This document shows, piece after piece, positions 8,484 to 17,321 of a DNA stretch of 64,000 nucleotides. The translations under genes were made by a program, and so were the position numbers. This DNA is from Ch128b sp964527925 (GTDB lineage Bacteria > Bacteroidota > Ignavibacteria > Ch128b), in the NCBI GenBank assembly GCA_964527925.1, contig CAZGQO010000009.1, positions 56,186-120,185 of the forward strand, read 5' to 3'. Numbering within the stretch: position 1 is the first letter of the stretch; each line of letters opens with the position of its first letter. The notes under the pieces are model-generated. The model had not been told where the DNA came from. It did not search any database and saw nothing but the letters and a program-made list of their open reading frames with translations.

Positions 8484-9705
8484 GTTGAATTTTTTTAATC
8501 CTTGGTTTTGTGTCCTGTAAATTAATTGGAGTAAGAGATGGAATTATGCTTTCAGCAATATCAAGTAATTCAATAAACAAACTTCTAATGAAAATGATAG
8601 ACATTTGTTGTTTTTCCACAAGAACAGAAAACATATTTACGGGTCTGAATGGTATATCACCAAAACCATCTTTATCAAGATCATAACCGTTATACTCACT
8701 CCAGTAATTTCTTTCGAATTCGTTAAAATTATTTCTACTATTGGTTAAAACATCAAAAGAATTTGTAATGAAATTGTTATCGAAGAAATAATTATTCATT
8801 GAATTAGCCATGAGTTTTATCGCCCAGCCGTTTTCCACAAAATCGTTATTGCGAACAGTAATTCTGTTGCATCCTTCGAGATAAAGTCCATTTGTGTTTT
8901 TGTAAAAATGATTTTTCTCAATCAAACAATCAGATAAATCTTTCAATAAAACCCCAAATGATGCAGCACCCCAATTATTGATGAATTTATTTTGACGCAT
9001 CGTAACATTTCTTGTATACATCACAGCAACACCTGCACCATTACTTTCAAAAGTATTTTTTTCATAAGTGCAGCTGTCTGAAAACATGAAGTGTAATCCA
9101 TATCTGAGATTTTTATTACTGTAATTATTTCTTATCAACGAATTGCGGACAAACTCAAAATAAATTCCGTCTCTGTGACCATAAATCTCGTTGTTCTCAA
9201 TTGCAATATCTCGGCAATACCAGAGATGAATTCCGTTGCCTGAACTTGTCTCAGCTAGATTCGATGCTGAAATTTTATTGTTTTTAACAACGCAGTTATA
9301 AGATTTTGAGAGATAGATTCCGAAGAAATTATCAATCAAAATATTATTTTCAATTACACAATTTTTTGATTCTTCTATTTTAATAGCTGAGTTTTCTTTT
9401 AAATAACTCACACCTGCAAATTTGATCTTGAGTCCTTGAATTGTTACTTCATCTGATTTTATTGTAAATACTTCATCTTTTTTATTTCCTTCTATTACAG
9501 GAAAATTTTCTCCGATAATTTTGATCGGTTTTGTGATATTCAGATTACTAATTTTATAAACACCAGGTTTGAGAATAAGAATAGACCCAGCAGGAATTGA
9601 ATTAACTAATGTTAGGAATTCTTCTGTAGAAGCGGCAATAAATTTATTCTGTGCATGTCCATTGATATTAATTAATGTTAATAGAATTAGAAAGATTTTT
9701 TTCAT
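8476..9705 (-). CDS. nosD: NosD, periplasmic beta-helix protein for CuZ assembly
   Basis: A 409-residue exported protein with signal peptide MKKIFLILLTLININGHAQ. The body is a right-handed parallel beta-helix of carbohydrate-binding/sugar-hydrolase repeats, visible as recurrent units such as NCVIENNILIDNFFGIYL, NCVVKNNKIS and SLIRNNYSNKNLRYGLHF. It ends with the NosD hallmark NYWSEYNGYDLDKDGFGDIPFRPV. NosD is the periplasmic partner of NosFY in supplying sulfide and copper to N2O reductase. It is separated from nosL by 47 bases and overlaps nosF by 8. Confidence 0.92.
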   Translation of the reverse strand: MKKIFLILLTLININGHAQNKFIAASTEEFLTLVNSIPAGSILILKPGVYKISNLNITKPIKIIGENFPVIEGNKKDEVFTIKSDEVTIQGLKIKFAGVSYLKENSAIKIEESKNCVIENNILIDNFFGIYLSKSYNCVVKNNKISASNLAETSSGNGIHLWYCRDIAIENNEIYGHRDGIYFEFVRNSLIRNNYSNKNLRYGLHFMFSDSCTYEKNTFESNGAGVAVMYTRNVTMRQNKFINNWGAASFGVLLKDLSDCLIEKNHFYKNTNGLYLEGCNRITVRNNDFVENGWAIKLMANSMNNYFFDNNFITNSFDVLTNSRNNFNEFERNYWSEYNGYDLDKDGFGDIPFRPVNMFSVLVEKQQMSIIFIRSLFIELLDIAESIIPSLTPINLQDTKPRIKKIQHD

Positions 9706-9752
9706 ATAAAAAGTTTAGCGATAATTTTATTCTAATAATCATCATTGAATAT

Positions 9753-10214
9753 TTATTCTTCAACAGCAAGATTCATAACCTCATCATATTTCATTACATG
9801 CCCACCATATTGATTAAGAATTTCGTTTAGTTTTTCTTGGGTTGAAAAACTGAGAACATTTAAACCCATTGGACTCCTGAAAACTTCGCTGTGTAAAAAG
9901 AAAGCTTTTCGTAAATCTATGAATGTCCTAGGATTTGAAAAGTCGTTTACCCATTCAGAGTGAATCTTCTCTTCTGTATCTAAAGCATATTGTTTGAATT
10001 GGAATAAACATTCAATTGAATCAAACTTGTAAATCTTCCCTTTTGTTGTAATGATTTCTGCAGCGAATTTATTATCAGTAATGTTCATTTTGCAGAGATC
10101 ACAAACATCCTTCCCATACTCGATTGGTTCTGGTTTTTTATAACAGGAAATAAAAAATAAAACCAGAATTGATGTGATAATTTTACTCATCAGATTGAGT
10201 TTGCGAATCTCCAT
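9753..10214 (-). CDS. nosL: NosL copper-chaperone lipoprotein
   Basis: A 153-residue protein with an N-terminal hydrophobic segment ending FFISC, a probable lipobox. The mature part carries GKDVCDLCKMNI, the Cys-Met copper-binding motif of NosL, followed by the conserved FAAEI, KFDSIECLF and LNVLSFS-type segments. NosL binds Cu(I) and supplies copper to the CuZ site of NosZ. ATG 10214 has GAGG 8 bases upstream; a second Met at residue 9 is possible. It lies between the conserved membrane protein and nosD. Confidence 0.9.
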   Translation of the reverse strand: MEIRKLNLMSKIITSILVLFFISCYKKPEPIEYGKDVCDLCKMNITDNKFAAEIITTKGKIYKFDSIECLFQFKQYALDTEEKIHSEWVNDFSNPRTFIDLRKAFFLHSEVFRSPMGLNVLSFSTQEKLNEILNQYGGHVMKYDEVMNLAVEE

Positions 10215-10224
10215 AACTATTACC

Positions 10225-10797
10225 TCAAGATTTCATTCTATCTATAATAAGAGCAGCAGCAGCCAAAATAATTGATATTAAAACTATAAAAGAAGAAACT
10301 GAAGGGAGAGAAACAGCTGTAATATTTAGAAGTTGTTTTGATCCAATTAATGGCGGCTGATAATACATTCCAGGTACTTTTATTGGCGCATTAGGATCAA
10401 GATTATGACCATAATTATATTCCCACATGTAAAAATCATATAGACCAATTGCACTAAAAATGATGAATAAAATTATCCAGGACATTAAAGTTTTTTTGTT
10501 TCCTTTGAATGCATTGAATAAACCGAATCCAATCATAAAACCTATAATGTACGACATAATTTTAAGCTCCGGGATATCATCTGGATTGATCGGTTTCATC
10601 CCTATGTAGTGATTGAGTCCATTGATATTCTGCAAATCAAATTGTTTCTGACCTGTTATTTTGTTAATCCAGATTCTGAGTCCAAGTCCTTCAGGATATT
10701 GTGGAGCTTCCAGATCGATTGACCAGAGAGGAAAGAAATAAACGAGAATTAAAATAACAGAGGAAATTAGAAGAAGAATTTTTGATGTCTTATTCAT
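10225..10797 (-). CDS. Nos-cluster-associated four-helix membrane protein of unknown function
   Basis: 190 residues with a first hydrophobic helix at about 6-28, a soluble loop of about 55 residues, two central helices (MSYIIGFMIGFGLF; TLMSWIILFIIFSAIGLYDF) and a C-terminal helix. Between helices 3 and 4 is a conserved-looking WEYNYGHNLDPNAPI / YQPPLIGSKQL stretch. I recognise similar proteins only as genes accompanying clade II nosZ operons; no enzymatic motif is seen. The loop motifs may face the periplasm and help copper delivery or electron transfer, which is inference. It begins 9 bases after the cupin gene. Confidence 0.6.
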   Translation of the reverse strand: MNKTSKILLLISSVILILVYFFPLWSIDLEAPQYPEGLGLRIWINKITGQKQFDLQNINGLNHYIGMKPINPDDIPELKIMSYIIGFMIGFGLFNAFKGNKKTLMSWIILFIIFSAIGLYDFYMWEYNYGHNLDPNAPIKVPGMYYQPPLIGSKQLLNITAVSLPSVSSFIVLISIILAAAALIIDRMKS

Positions 10798-10806
10798 TTT
10801 TAAATC

Positions 10807-11115
10807 TCACTTTACCATTATTAAAATCATTTTGGTTTTTTCATTTGCAACAAGTCCATGAGGAATATTAGGTGGGAGGAGAATAATCTCTCCTCCGCCT
10901 AATTCGTGAGGTTGCCCTCCAATTGTTACTACCAATTTCCCATCTAAGACAAAAACTAAAGCTTCGTATGGAGAAGTATGTTCGGTAAGTGATTCGCCTT
11001 TATCGAATGCGAATAGAGTCACATTACCATTTGGCTTTTTAATTATTTGTCTGCTCACTATTGAATTTTCCCGTACAGAAATCATTTCAAGAATTTTTTC
11101 GACTTTATTCTCCAT
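10807..11115 (-). CDS. Single-domain cupin protein
   Basis: A 102-residue small cupin with no signal peptide. The first cupin motif reads EHTSPYEALVFVLDGKLVVTIGG and the second GEIILLPPNIPHGLVA. In motif 1 the usual His-x-His pair is reduced (one His, EHTSPYEAL), while motif 2 keeps Pro-His, so metal binding may still be possible through His, Glu and His. AAAGGAT precedes ATG 11115. It lies 18 bases downstream of nosZ, so it is expressed with it. Function could be small-molecule or metal sensing; not known. Confidence 0.75.
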   Translation of the reverse strand: MENKVEKILEMISVRENSIVSRQIIKKPNGNVTLFAFDKGESLTEHTSPYEALVFVLDGKLVVTIGGQPHELGGGEIILLPPNIPHGLVANEKTKMILIMVK

Positions 11116-11133
11116 ACGAATTATCCTTTCAAA

Positions 11134-13101
11134 TTATTGTTTTGGTTTTCCTGTGTAATAAGTTAAAGCAACATTTGCATTAGCTGGTGAAACTCTAACA
11201 TATCCTTGCATTTCTTGATGCAATGCTGAACAGAAATCAGTGCAATAGAATGCATAAATACCAGGTTTGGTTGGTTTCCATAAAATAGTTTTTGTTTGAC
11301 CTGGCATAATCAAAAGCTCAGCATTATTCAAACCTTTGATTGTAAATCCATGAGGTAAATCCCAGTCCTGTTCAAGATTTGTTACATGGAAATAAACATT
11401 ATCGCCGACTTTAATTCCTTCAATATTATCTGGTGCGAAGTGACTTCTGATTGCGGTCATGTAAACATGAACATCATTTCCTTTGCGTTCAACTCGAGCA
11501 TCTTTTTCGCTTCCAGTTTTGTAAGGATGTTGATTTTCCTCAATCCTGTAAATTTTTGCACTGTTCTTCATTAAGATTTCCGCTGGAATTGATTGAGCAT
11601 AGTGAGGTTCACCAACTGTTGGGAAATCAAGTAATAATTTCATCTTTTCACCAGAAATATCAATCAATTGAGCTGATTGAGTTAACTCTGGACCAGTCGG
11701 TAAATATCTGTCTTTTGTGATTTTGTTCAATGCAATGACATATTTACCCCATGGCTTTTTAGAATCACCGCCAGGAATGCATAGATGACCAATTGAATAA
11801 TAAGTAGGAATTCTATCAACTACTTCCCAGGATCCCAATTTCCATTTTACAATTTCTGAAGAAATAAAGCATGATGTATAAGCATAGCCATTACCATCAA
11901 ACTCTGTGTGTAATGGTCCTAAACCAGGATTTTGTACTTCACCGGCAACTACAGCTTCGTATTTCAAAATTGGGATTCCATCAACTTCACCATCAAATTG
12001 TTTTTCTTCAATAGCTTTAAGCATTTTTGAGAATGAATGAACTGGAATTACAGTTGCAAGTTTTCCACCTGCAACAATGTATTCTCCACTTGGATCAACA
12101 TCAACACCGTGTGGTGATTTTGGAGTTGGTAGATAGTAAATCATTCCCGGACAATCTTTTGGATCAAGCACCAAGACTTCTTTTTTGACTTCGCTGAATG
12201 CAAAATGCTTTTTCTCATCATAATAGTTATGATAGTACTCAGCGCTCATTCTTTTTGCTTTACCTTCTTTTACATACTTTTCAGCAAGTTTCCAGTTTAC
12301 TGCAGCAATGAAGTCTTTATCATTCTTTGATGCTGCAATTTCGAGTAAGCTGTTTGCTTGCTCAGTGTTGTAAGAAGTGAAAAATGCCCAATCGTGCGAT
12401 GGACCTTTACCTGCATGTGCTAAATCATAGTTGAATCCCGGTACAACAATTTGAAATGCAAGATTCATTCTTTCAGTATTTTTATCAAAAGCAATAAAAG
12501 AAATTGTTCCCTTGAAATTTTCTTTATATGAAGAAATAGGAACATCAGCATTTGGAATAGGCACACTGAATCTTGTTGAAGCGACAATATACTCAGTGTT
12601 TTCAGTAACGAATGGTGAAGCGTGGTTTCCGGATGAATTTGGAATTTCAACAATTTCTGTTGTTTCAAACGTTCTTAAATCAATCTTGGCAACGCGAGGA
12701 GTGTTGTTTGCGTTAATAAAAAGAAATCTTCCATCGGGAACACCATCGGTCATAGAAAATTCTGGGTGATGGGCATCATCCCATGGAATAAATCCATATG
12801 ATGTCATTAACATAGCTTTTGTTTCTTCGGAATATCCGTAACCAGTTTCTGGATTCTGATTGAAAACAGAAATTGTTTTGAAATGTCTTCCAGATGGCAA
12901 ACCATAAACTCCAACCTGTCCATTAAATCCGCCTGATGTAAATAAATAAAATTCATCATAAGAACCGGGAGCTATATAAACTGCCTTAGCGACATCTCCG
13001 CTTACTGCATCTTTGGATGATTTGCATCCAAGATAAATTCCAACGAAAGAGAGAATAACAACGCTGATTAAAATCAGCTTTTTTGAGAAAGTGTTTGACA
13101 T
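11134..13101 (-). CDS. nosZ: Nitrous oxide reductase, clade II (Sec-type) NosZ
   Basis: A 655-residue periplasmic enzyme reducing N2O to N2. The N-terminus is a Sec signal with no twin-arginine, and a Cys at residue 26 (IYLGC) could be lipidated, although Tyr at -3 is atypical. CuZ histidines fit WDDAHHPEF (His111, His112), YDLAHAGKG, SPHGVDV, GPLHTEF, IGHLC and GEPHYAQ. The CuA site is CTDFCSALHQEM with Cys620, Cys624, His628 and Met631, plus the upstream His in DLPHGF. All seven CuZ and the main CuA ligands appear present, so it should be active. GGAGG precedes the ATG. It follows a cytochrome c lipoprotein gene, its likely electron donor. Confidence 0.95.
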   Translation of the reverse strand: MSNTFSKKLILISVVILSFVGIYLGCKSSKDAVSGDVAKAVYIAPGSYDEFYLFTSGGFNGQVGVYGLPSGRHFKTISVFNQNPETGYGYSEETKAMLMTSYGFIPWDDAHHPEFSMTDGVPDGRFLFINANNTPRVAKIDLRTFETTEIVEIPNSSGNHASPFVTENTEYIVASTRFSVPIPNADVPISSYKENFKGTISFIAFDKNTERMNLAFQIVVPGFNYDLAHAGKGPSHDWAFFTSYNTEQANSLLEIAASKNDKDFIAAVNWKLAEKYVKEGKAKRMSAEYYHNYYDEKKHFAFSEVKKEVLVLDPKDCPGMIYYLPTPKSPHGVDVDPSGEYIVAGGKLATVIPVHSFSKMLKAIEEKQFDGEVDGIPILKYEAVVAGEVQNPGLGPLHTEFDGNGYAYTSCFISSEIVKWKLGSWEVVDRIPTYYSIGHLCIPGGDSKKPWGKYVIALNKITKDRYLPTGPELTQSAQLIDISGEKMKLLLDFPTVGEPHYAQSIPAEILMKNSAKIYRIEENQHPYKTGSEKDARVERKGNDVHVYMTAIRSHFAPDNIEGIKVGDNVYFHVTNLEQDWDLPHGFTIKGLNNAELLIMPGQTKTILWKPTKPGIYAFYCTDFCSALHQEMQGYVRVSPANANVALTYYTGKPKQ

Positions 13102-13137
13102 ACCAGTCCTCCATTTGTTTTAGTTTATTTATTGTGT

Positions 13138-13605
13138 TTATTTCCCAACTTCCCTGAAGTATTCTAAGACAGCTCTTGCATCTTCAATACTAAGATTTTG
13201 ATTTGTCATTGGAGTCATATATTCTTTCAAGAGTTGATTCATTACAGGATGACGTTTTTCATTCTCTTCAGGATTTAACATAATGTTCATAATATATTCA
13301 GGAGTTCTTCGTTTGATAACATCTCTTTGTGCGGGTCCAACATATCTCTCATCAAGTTTATGGCAGGCGATGCATTTAGTGTTAAAAATTTCTTCGCCTC
13401 GTTTGACGAGTTTTGGATCAATTGGACCGAGTTCAAATTTTTCTTTGATGGGACCAATACCGTTTTCCAATTCCCATTCGGTAAGATCTGAACCTATTTC
13501 AGCTGGTTGGTTCTGTGTTTCAGGTGCTTCCCTCTTATCAGAACCACATGAAATCAAAATTAGTGATAATAACAACACTGCTAATAAAAATGATAAGCGA
13601 TTCAT
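13138..13605 (-). CDS. Monoheme cytochrome c lipoprotein, likely NosZ electron donor
   Basis: 155 residues. The N-terminal hydrophobic stretch ends LILISC, a good lipobox, so it is anchored to a membrane facing the periplasm. One heme motif, CIACHKL, lies in the middle, followed by RYVGPAQRDV, and a Met-rich segment (HPVMNQLLKEYMTPM) supplies the axial Met as in class I cytochromes c. It is the first gene of the nos cluster, 36 bases before nosZ, with AAGGAG upstream of the ATG. Linked cytochrome c genes are common next to clade II nosZ and deliver electrons from the quinol/cytochrome pool. Confidence 0.9.
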   Translation of the reverse strand: MNRLSFLLAVLLLSLILISCGSDKREAPETQNQPAEIGSDLTEWELENGIGPIKEKFELGPIDPKLVKRGEEIFNTKCIACHKLDERYVGPAQRDVIKRRTPEYIMNIMLNPEENEKRHPVMNQLLKEYMTPMTNQNLSIEDARAVLEYFREVGK

Positions 13606-13657
13606 TTATTACTCCTTTGTTTTTTGTTGATTTATTGTTAATAATATTTTTATTAAT

Positions 13658-13675
13658 TCAGATTTTTTTATCTGA
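13658..13675. promoter_or_regulatory. Perfect palindrome in the nos-cluster leader
   Basis: TCAGAT and ATCTGA (13658-13663, 13670-13675) form a 6+6 inverted repeat with a T6 spacer, about 55 bases upstream of the first nos gene. On the minus strand a TTGAC element (about 13707-13703) lies further upstream. The palindrome could be an operator or an mRNA hairpin. It is not a clear FNR/CRP box (TTGAT-N4-ATCAA is absent). Confidence 0.35.
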
Positions 13676-13765
13676 TTTTAACTTAATTAAAAACAAACAT
13701 TTAGTCAAGTGAAAAATTTTTACTAAGTACATAAAATTTGTTAAGTATGAAAAGGTTGATAGATT

Positions 13766-14389
13766 TTAATCCTTTATTTTAATATCCAAGAGAGGATATT
13801 TTTTCCAATCTTTGAAATCGAAATGCCACCACTCAGTCTCGAGAGGAATAAATTCGAATCTTGTCATTGCTTCTTCCAGAATCTTTCGATTTTTAATTAC
13901 TTCATCTGGTAATTCTTTATAATCTCGATGAGATCTCTCAGTGAAATCATCAAAACCTGTACCCATATCAAGTTCATTATTCAAAGAATCAACTAATGTT
14001 AAATCAACTGCGCAGCCACGATTATGCCTTGAACCTTTTTCTGGATTTGCGACATATCTTTCATCAGGAACAATTGACCACATAATTTTTTGAACCGATA
14101 GAGGTCTATAACCATCAAAGATTTTTATTTTGTATCCATATTTAGTTTTGAGATAATTATTCACATTCACAAGTGATTCAGCTGCCTCTTTGATCAAATA
14201 AACTTTACTGGAACTATATAAAATTTTCCCTGTGAAATTGTTTTTAGTTGCATATCGAACATCTACTAAAATAGTGGAGTCTAATTCTTGAATATTCAGT
14301 AACTCATATGAACTTTTTATCGTAGAACAAGACTGAAAAACGAAATAAGAGATAAGTAGTAGAAACATTAATTTCAAATTAATGTTCAT
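13766..14389 (-). CDS. VanX/DdpX-type D-Ala-D-Ala dipeptidase (M15D), lipoprotein
   Basis: 207 residues. An N-terminal hydrophobic helix ending VFQSC looks like a lipobox. The catalytic domain carries DGYRPLSVQ (Arg stabilising the transition state), SRHNRGCAVDLTL (zinc ligands His and Asp) and EWWHFDF (catalytic Glu and zinc ligand His), the full M15D set. These enzymes hydrolyse D-Ala-D-Ala or related dipeptides from peptidoglycan turnover. No vanA, vanH or ligase is nearby, so a nutritional or recycling role is more likely than glycopeptide resistance. It is a single gene between the nos cluster and a divergent outer-membrane receptor. Confidence 0.9.
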   Translation of the reverse strand: MNINLKLMFLLLISYFVFQSCSTIKSSYELLNIQELDSTILVDVRYATKNNFTGKILYSSSKVYLIKEAAESLVNVNNYLKTKYGYKIKIFDGYRPLSVQKIMWSIVPDERYVANPEKGSRHNRGCAVDLTLVDSLNNELDMGTGFDDFTERSHRDYKELPDEVIKNRKILEEAMTRFEFIPLETEWWHFDFKDWKKYPLLDIKIKD

Positions 14390-14498
14390 TGCTTTTTAAG
14401 CTAGCTTTTTAAATTTTTTGTGTTGAACAATTAAAAGCACTCTTTTGTTTAAACTAATGTAAAAAAATCTTGTCAAATAAAACTAAAAAAGGTAAACT

Positions 14499-17024
14499 AT
14501 GAAAAACAATTTAAAATTAATTTTAATGCTTTTGACAGTATTGATAAATACAATAAATGCTCAAGAACAAAGAAGATTTCCAATGGGAAATGTTCAAGTT
14601 AGTGGTAAGATTACCGGAACTATAATAGATGAACAAAGCCGGAAACCAATCGAATATGGAAATATTGTTCTATATAGATTTCGAGATTCTTCAATGGTGA
14701 TAGGAACTATTTCAAACAATCAGGGGAAATTTGTACTTGATAATGTTGGTGTTGGTCGTTACTTCATCAAAATAAGTTTTATTGGTTTTGATACAAAAAT
14801 TATTGATTCAGTTTTAATCACTCCAAGACAAACCGAAGTTAATCTGGGTTCAATTTATCTCACTCCTGCAGTTGTTAAACTTGGTGATGTTGTTGTTCAG
14901 GGAGAAAAAGAATTAATAATTAATAATCTTGATAAAAAAGTCATAAATGTGGAAAAAGATTTAACTAATGTTGGTGGTTCGGCTCTCGATGTGATGCAAA
15001 ATCTTCCTTCTGTCACAGTCGATGCGGATGGAAATGTTGCTTTAAGAGGAAATACTAACATAAGACTTCTTATTGATGGAAGACCTACTAATATGGAAGG
15101 TGTCAGTAATTATGATATTTTATCCCAGATTCCAGCGTCACAAATTGAACAGGTTGAGCTAATTACAAATCCGTCAGTCCGTTACGATCCTGAAGGAACA
15201 GCCGGAATAATTAACATCGTTTTAAAGAAGCGAAAAGAGGCTGGAATTAATGGAATAGTTACATTGAATGCAGGTACTGGTGACAAATACAATTTATCAA
15301 TCAATGTGAATTATAAGCTTGATGGAATAAATGTCTATGCCAGCTACGATGGAAGAATAAACAAATTTAATTCAACTGGTACAAATAATAGATTATCTAA
15401 TCTTTCGACTTCAGCACCTAAATTATATCAAACACAGAGTGGAAATAATAAATTCGGATCGAACAATTTTACATTTGGCGTTGATTATAATCTTAATGAT
15501 TTTAACCTTATTTCAACTTCATTAAAATATAGGAAAAATAATTTTGACAATTCCTCAAATAACTTCGATTATAATTCTGACTCTCTGGATAATCTTATAA
15601 GTGAAATAAATAGAAATAATATTGGGAAGAGAAGTTTCAACTCTTTGAATTACAATCTTAGCTATAAAAAAACATTTGAAGAGAAGGGTCGTGAATTTAC
15701 AGCTGATTTCTTCTTTACAGATTTTCGGATGAATAGAGTAGAGGATGCAAGTCAATTGAATAAAATTTTCTTACCGTCATCTCTGGTAAATCAATCGTTA
15801 AGAAGACTTTCAGGTGAAGGAAAGAATAATATGTATATTATACAATCGAATTATATTCATCCGTTTGCAAATGGCTTTAGAATTGAAACAGGTGTTCAAT
15901 CTAGAATAAGAAAGGTGAATACTTACAGTGACTATTTCAATTTTGATTATACGACAAACACATTCGTAGATAATTTAGCATTGAAAAATTATTTCGAGTA
16001 CGATGAACAGATTTATGCAGCGTATGGAATATTCTCTCATTCATTATTTGGTATTAAATATCAATTAGGCTTAAGAGGTGAACAGGTATATACAAAATCA
16101 GTTTTACCATTAGTAAATCAGAGTTACAAAAGAAATTACACTTCATGGTATCCTTCTGTTCATGTATCTTATGAATTCTTACCAATGAACGAAATTCAAT
16201 TTAGTTACAGCAGAAGAGTTGATAGACCAAATAACAGACAAATCAATCCAGTAGTTGATTATTCAGACTCGCTGAATGTTTTTGCTGGCAATCCGAATCT
16301 TCAACCTCAATACACAAATTCATTTGAAATAAATTTGAACAATGCACTTGGTTTTGTTTTTCTAAATACAAGTTTGTTTTATCTAACTACTGACGGCATT
16401 ATTTCAACCGTCACAAGAATACAGCCTAACGGTACTTTATTTTCAACTTTTGAAAATCTTGCAAGCAGCAAGAATTATGGATTGGAAGTTGTCTGGACTC
16501 AACCAGTTGCAAGCTGGTGGAGATTGATGGTTAACTTCTCATATTTCAAAACAACTGTCGATGGTCATGGCGTTACAAACTTAAATCAAGAAGCGACAAG
16601 TTGGACAACAAGAATAATGTCATCGTTTACATTCTCGAATAAGACTCAATTACAGTTAGTTTTTAACTATAATTCGCCAACAATAACTATGGGTGGAATG
16701 TTTGGTGGTGGTTTTGGAGGAGGTGGAGGAAGATATAGTGGCTCGACTGTTATGGCTCAGGGTAAAATGTACGAATTGTACGGACTCGATTTAGCGTTAA
16801 GAAAAGATTTCTTTGATGATAAGTTATCAGTCACATTGAGATTAAGTGATGTTTTCAATACACGAAAATTTGGCGGTGAATTAAACGGAAATGATTTTTC
16901 TGCTAAGTTTAATCGAAAGATGGATACGAGAGTTTTATATCTTGGAATCAGTTACAAATTAAATAATTACAAAGAAAGAAGAGAACGTTTAAATCCAGAG
17001 GAAGTTGATCAGGAAATGTTCTAA
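14499..17024 (+). CDS. TonB-dependent-receptor-like outer membrane beta-barrel protein
   Basis: 841 residues. Signal peptide ending INAQ, then a carboxypeptidase-regulatory-like sandwich (about 35-115; VSGKITGTIIDEQSRKP), then a plug-like domain containing VMQNLPSVTVDADGNVALRG and IRLLIDGRP, then a large barrel (from about 250) of the OMP_b-brl_3 type. GGMFGGGFGGGGG is a Gly-rich loop near residue 735. It ends in YLGISYKLNNY plus a short charged tail. Such proteins import or export large substrates across the outer membrane, although many lack a clear TonB box; ligand unknown. A strong terminator follows. It is a monocistronic unit divergent from the M15D dipeptidase. Confidence 0.88.
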   Translation: MKNNLKLILMLLTVLINTINAQEQRRFPMGNVQVSGKITGTIIDEQSRKPIEYGNIVLYRFRDSSMVIGTISNNQGKFVLDNVGVGRYFIKISFIGFDTKIIDSVLITPRQTEVNLGSIYLTPAVVKLGDVVVQGEKELIINNLDKKVINVEKDLTNVGGSALDVMQNLPSVTVDADGNVALRGNTNIRLLIDGRPTNMEGVSNYDILSQIPASQIEQVELITNPSVRYDPEGTAGIINIVLKKRKEAGINGIVTLNAGTGDKYNLSINVNYKLDGINVYASYDGRINKFNSTGTNNRLSNLSTSAPKLYQTQSGNNKFGSNNFTFGVDYNLNDFNLISTSLKYRKNNFDNSSNNFDYNSDSLDNLISEINRNNIGKRSFNSLNYNLSYKKTFEEKGREFTADFFFTDFRMNRVEDASQLNKIFLPSSLVNQSLRRLSGEGKNNMYIIQSNYIHPFANGFRIETGVQSRIRKVNTYSDYFNFDYTTNTFVDNLALKNYFEYDEQIYAAYGIFSHSLFGIKYQLGLRGEQVYTKSVLPLVNQSYKRNYTSWYPSVHVSYEFLPMNEIQFSYSRRVDRPNNRQINPVVDYSDSLNVFAGNPNLQPQYTNSFEINLNNALGFVFLNTSLFYLTTDGIISTVTRIQPNGTLFSTFENLASSKNYGLEVVWTQPVASWWRLMVNFSYFKTTVDGHGVTNLNQEATSWTTRIMSSFTFSNKTQLQLVFNYNSPTITMGGMFGGGFGGGGGRYSGSTVMAQGKMYELYGLDLALRKDFFDDKLSVTLRLSDVFNTRKFGGELNGNDFSAKFNRKMDTRVLYLGISYKLNNYKERRERLNPEEVDQEMF

Positions 17025-17048
17025 TTAATGTAAAGATTAAATTAAATG

Positions 17049-17083
17049 AGCCCAATCAGAAATGGTTGGGCTTTTTATTTTTA
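17049..17083 (+). terminator. Rho-independent terminator after the outer membrane receptor
   Basis: AGCCCAATC (17049-17057) pairs with GGTTGGGCT (17064-17072) with one T-G wobble and a 6-base loop, followed by TTTTATTTTT. A weaker second hairpin, AGTTGAT/ATCAACT (17104-17110, 17122-17128) with a T-rich tail, lies 30 bases further on. Confidence 0.9.
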
Positions 17084-17321
17084 AAGATGTGATTTCTTCA
17101 CTTAGTTGATTTACCTTTTTGATCAACTCTTTTTTCATTTTATTCGAGAACCCATTAATATAAAATGATTCTTACACCTTGCAATTCTCTTTAATTAATA
17201 TCCATTCGTTAATTATTTCTCTTGAAATCGATTAAAATCTGAATGATAACTATTTCAAATTCCCCCGTTTCTTGAATAGTACTCATATCTTTTCGATATT
17301 TGCAAAACCAATGGTAATGAA

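Noticed and set aside
11386..11720. Plus-strand frames within nosZ
   Set aside because: Shadows of the long, motif-rich nosZ gene on the other strand.
13606..13765. FNR/CRP-type box upstream of the nos cluster
   Set aside because: TTGAC is present but no matching second half-site at the right spacing.
17104..17135. Second hairpin with T tail after the outer membrane receptor
   Set aside because: Short AT-rich stem; the stronger terminator is at 17049-17083, so it is not listed as a separate feature.
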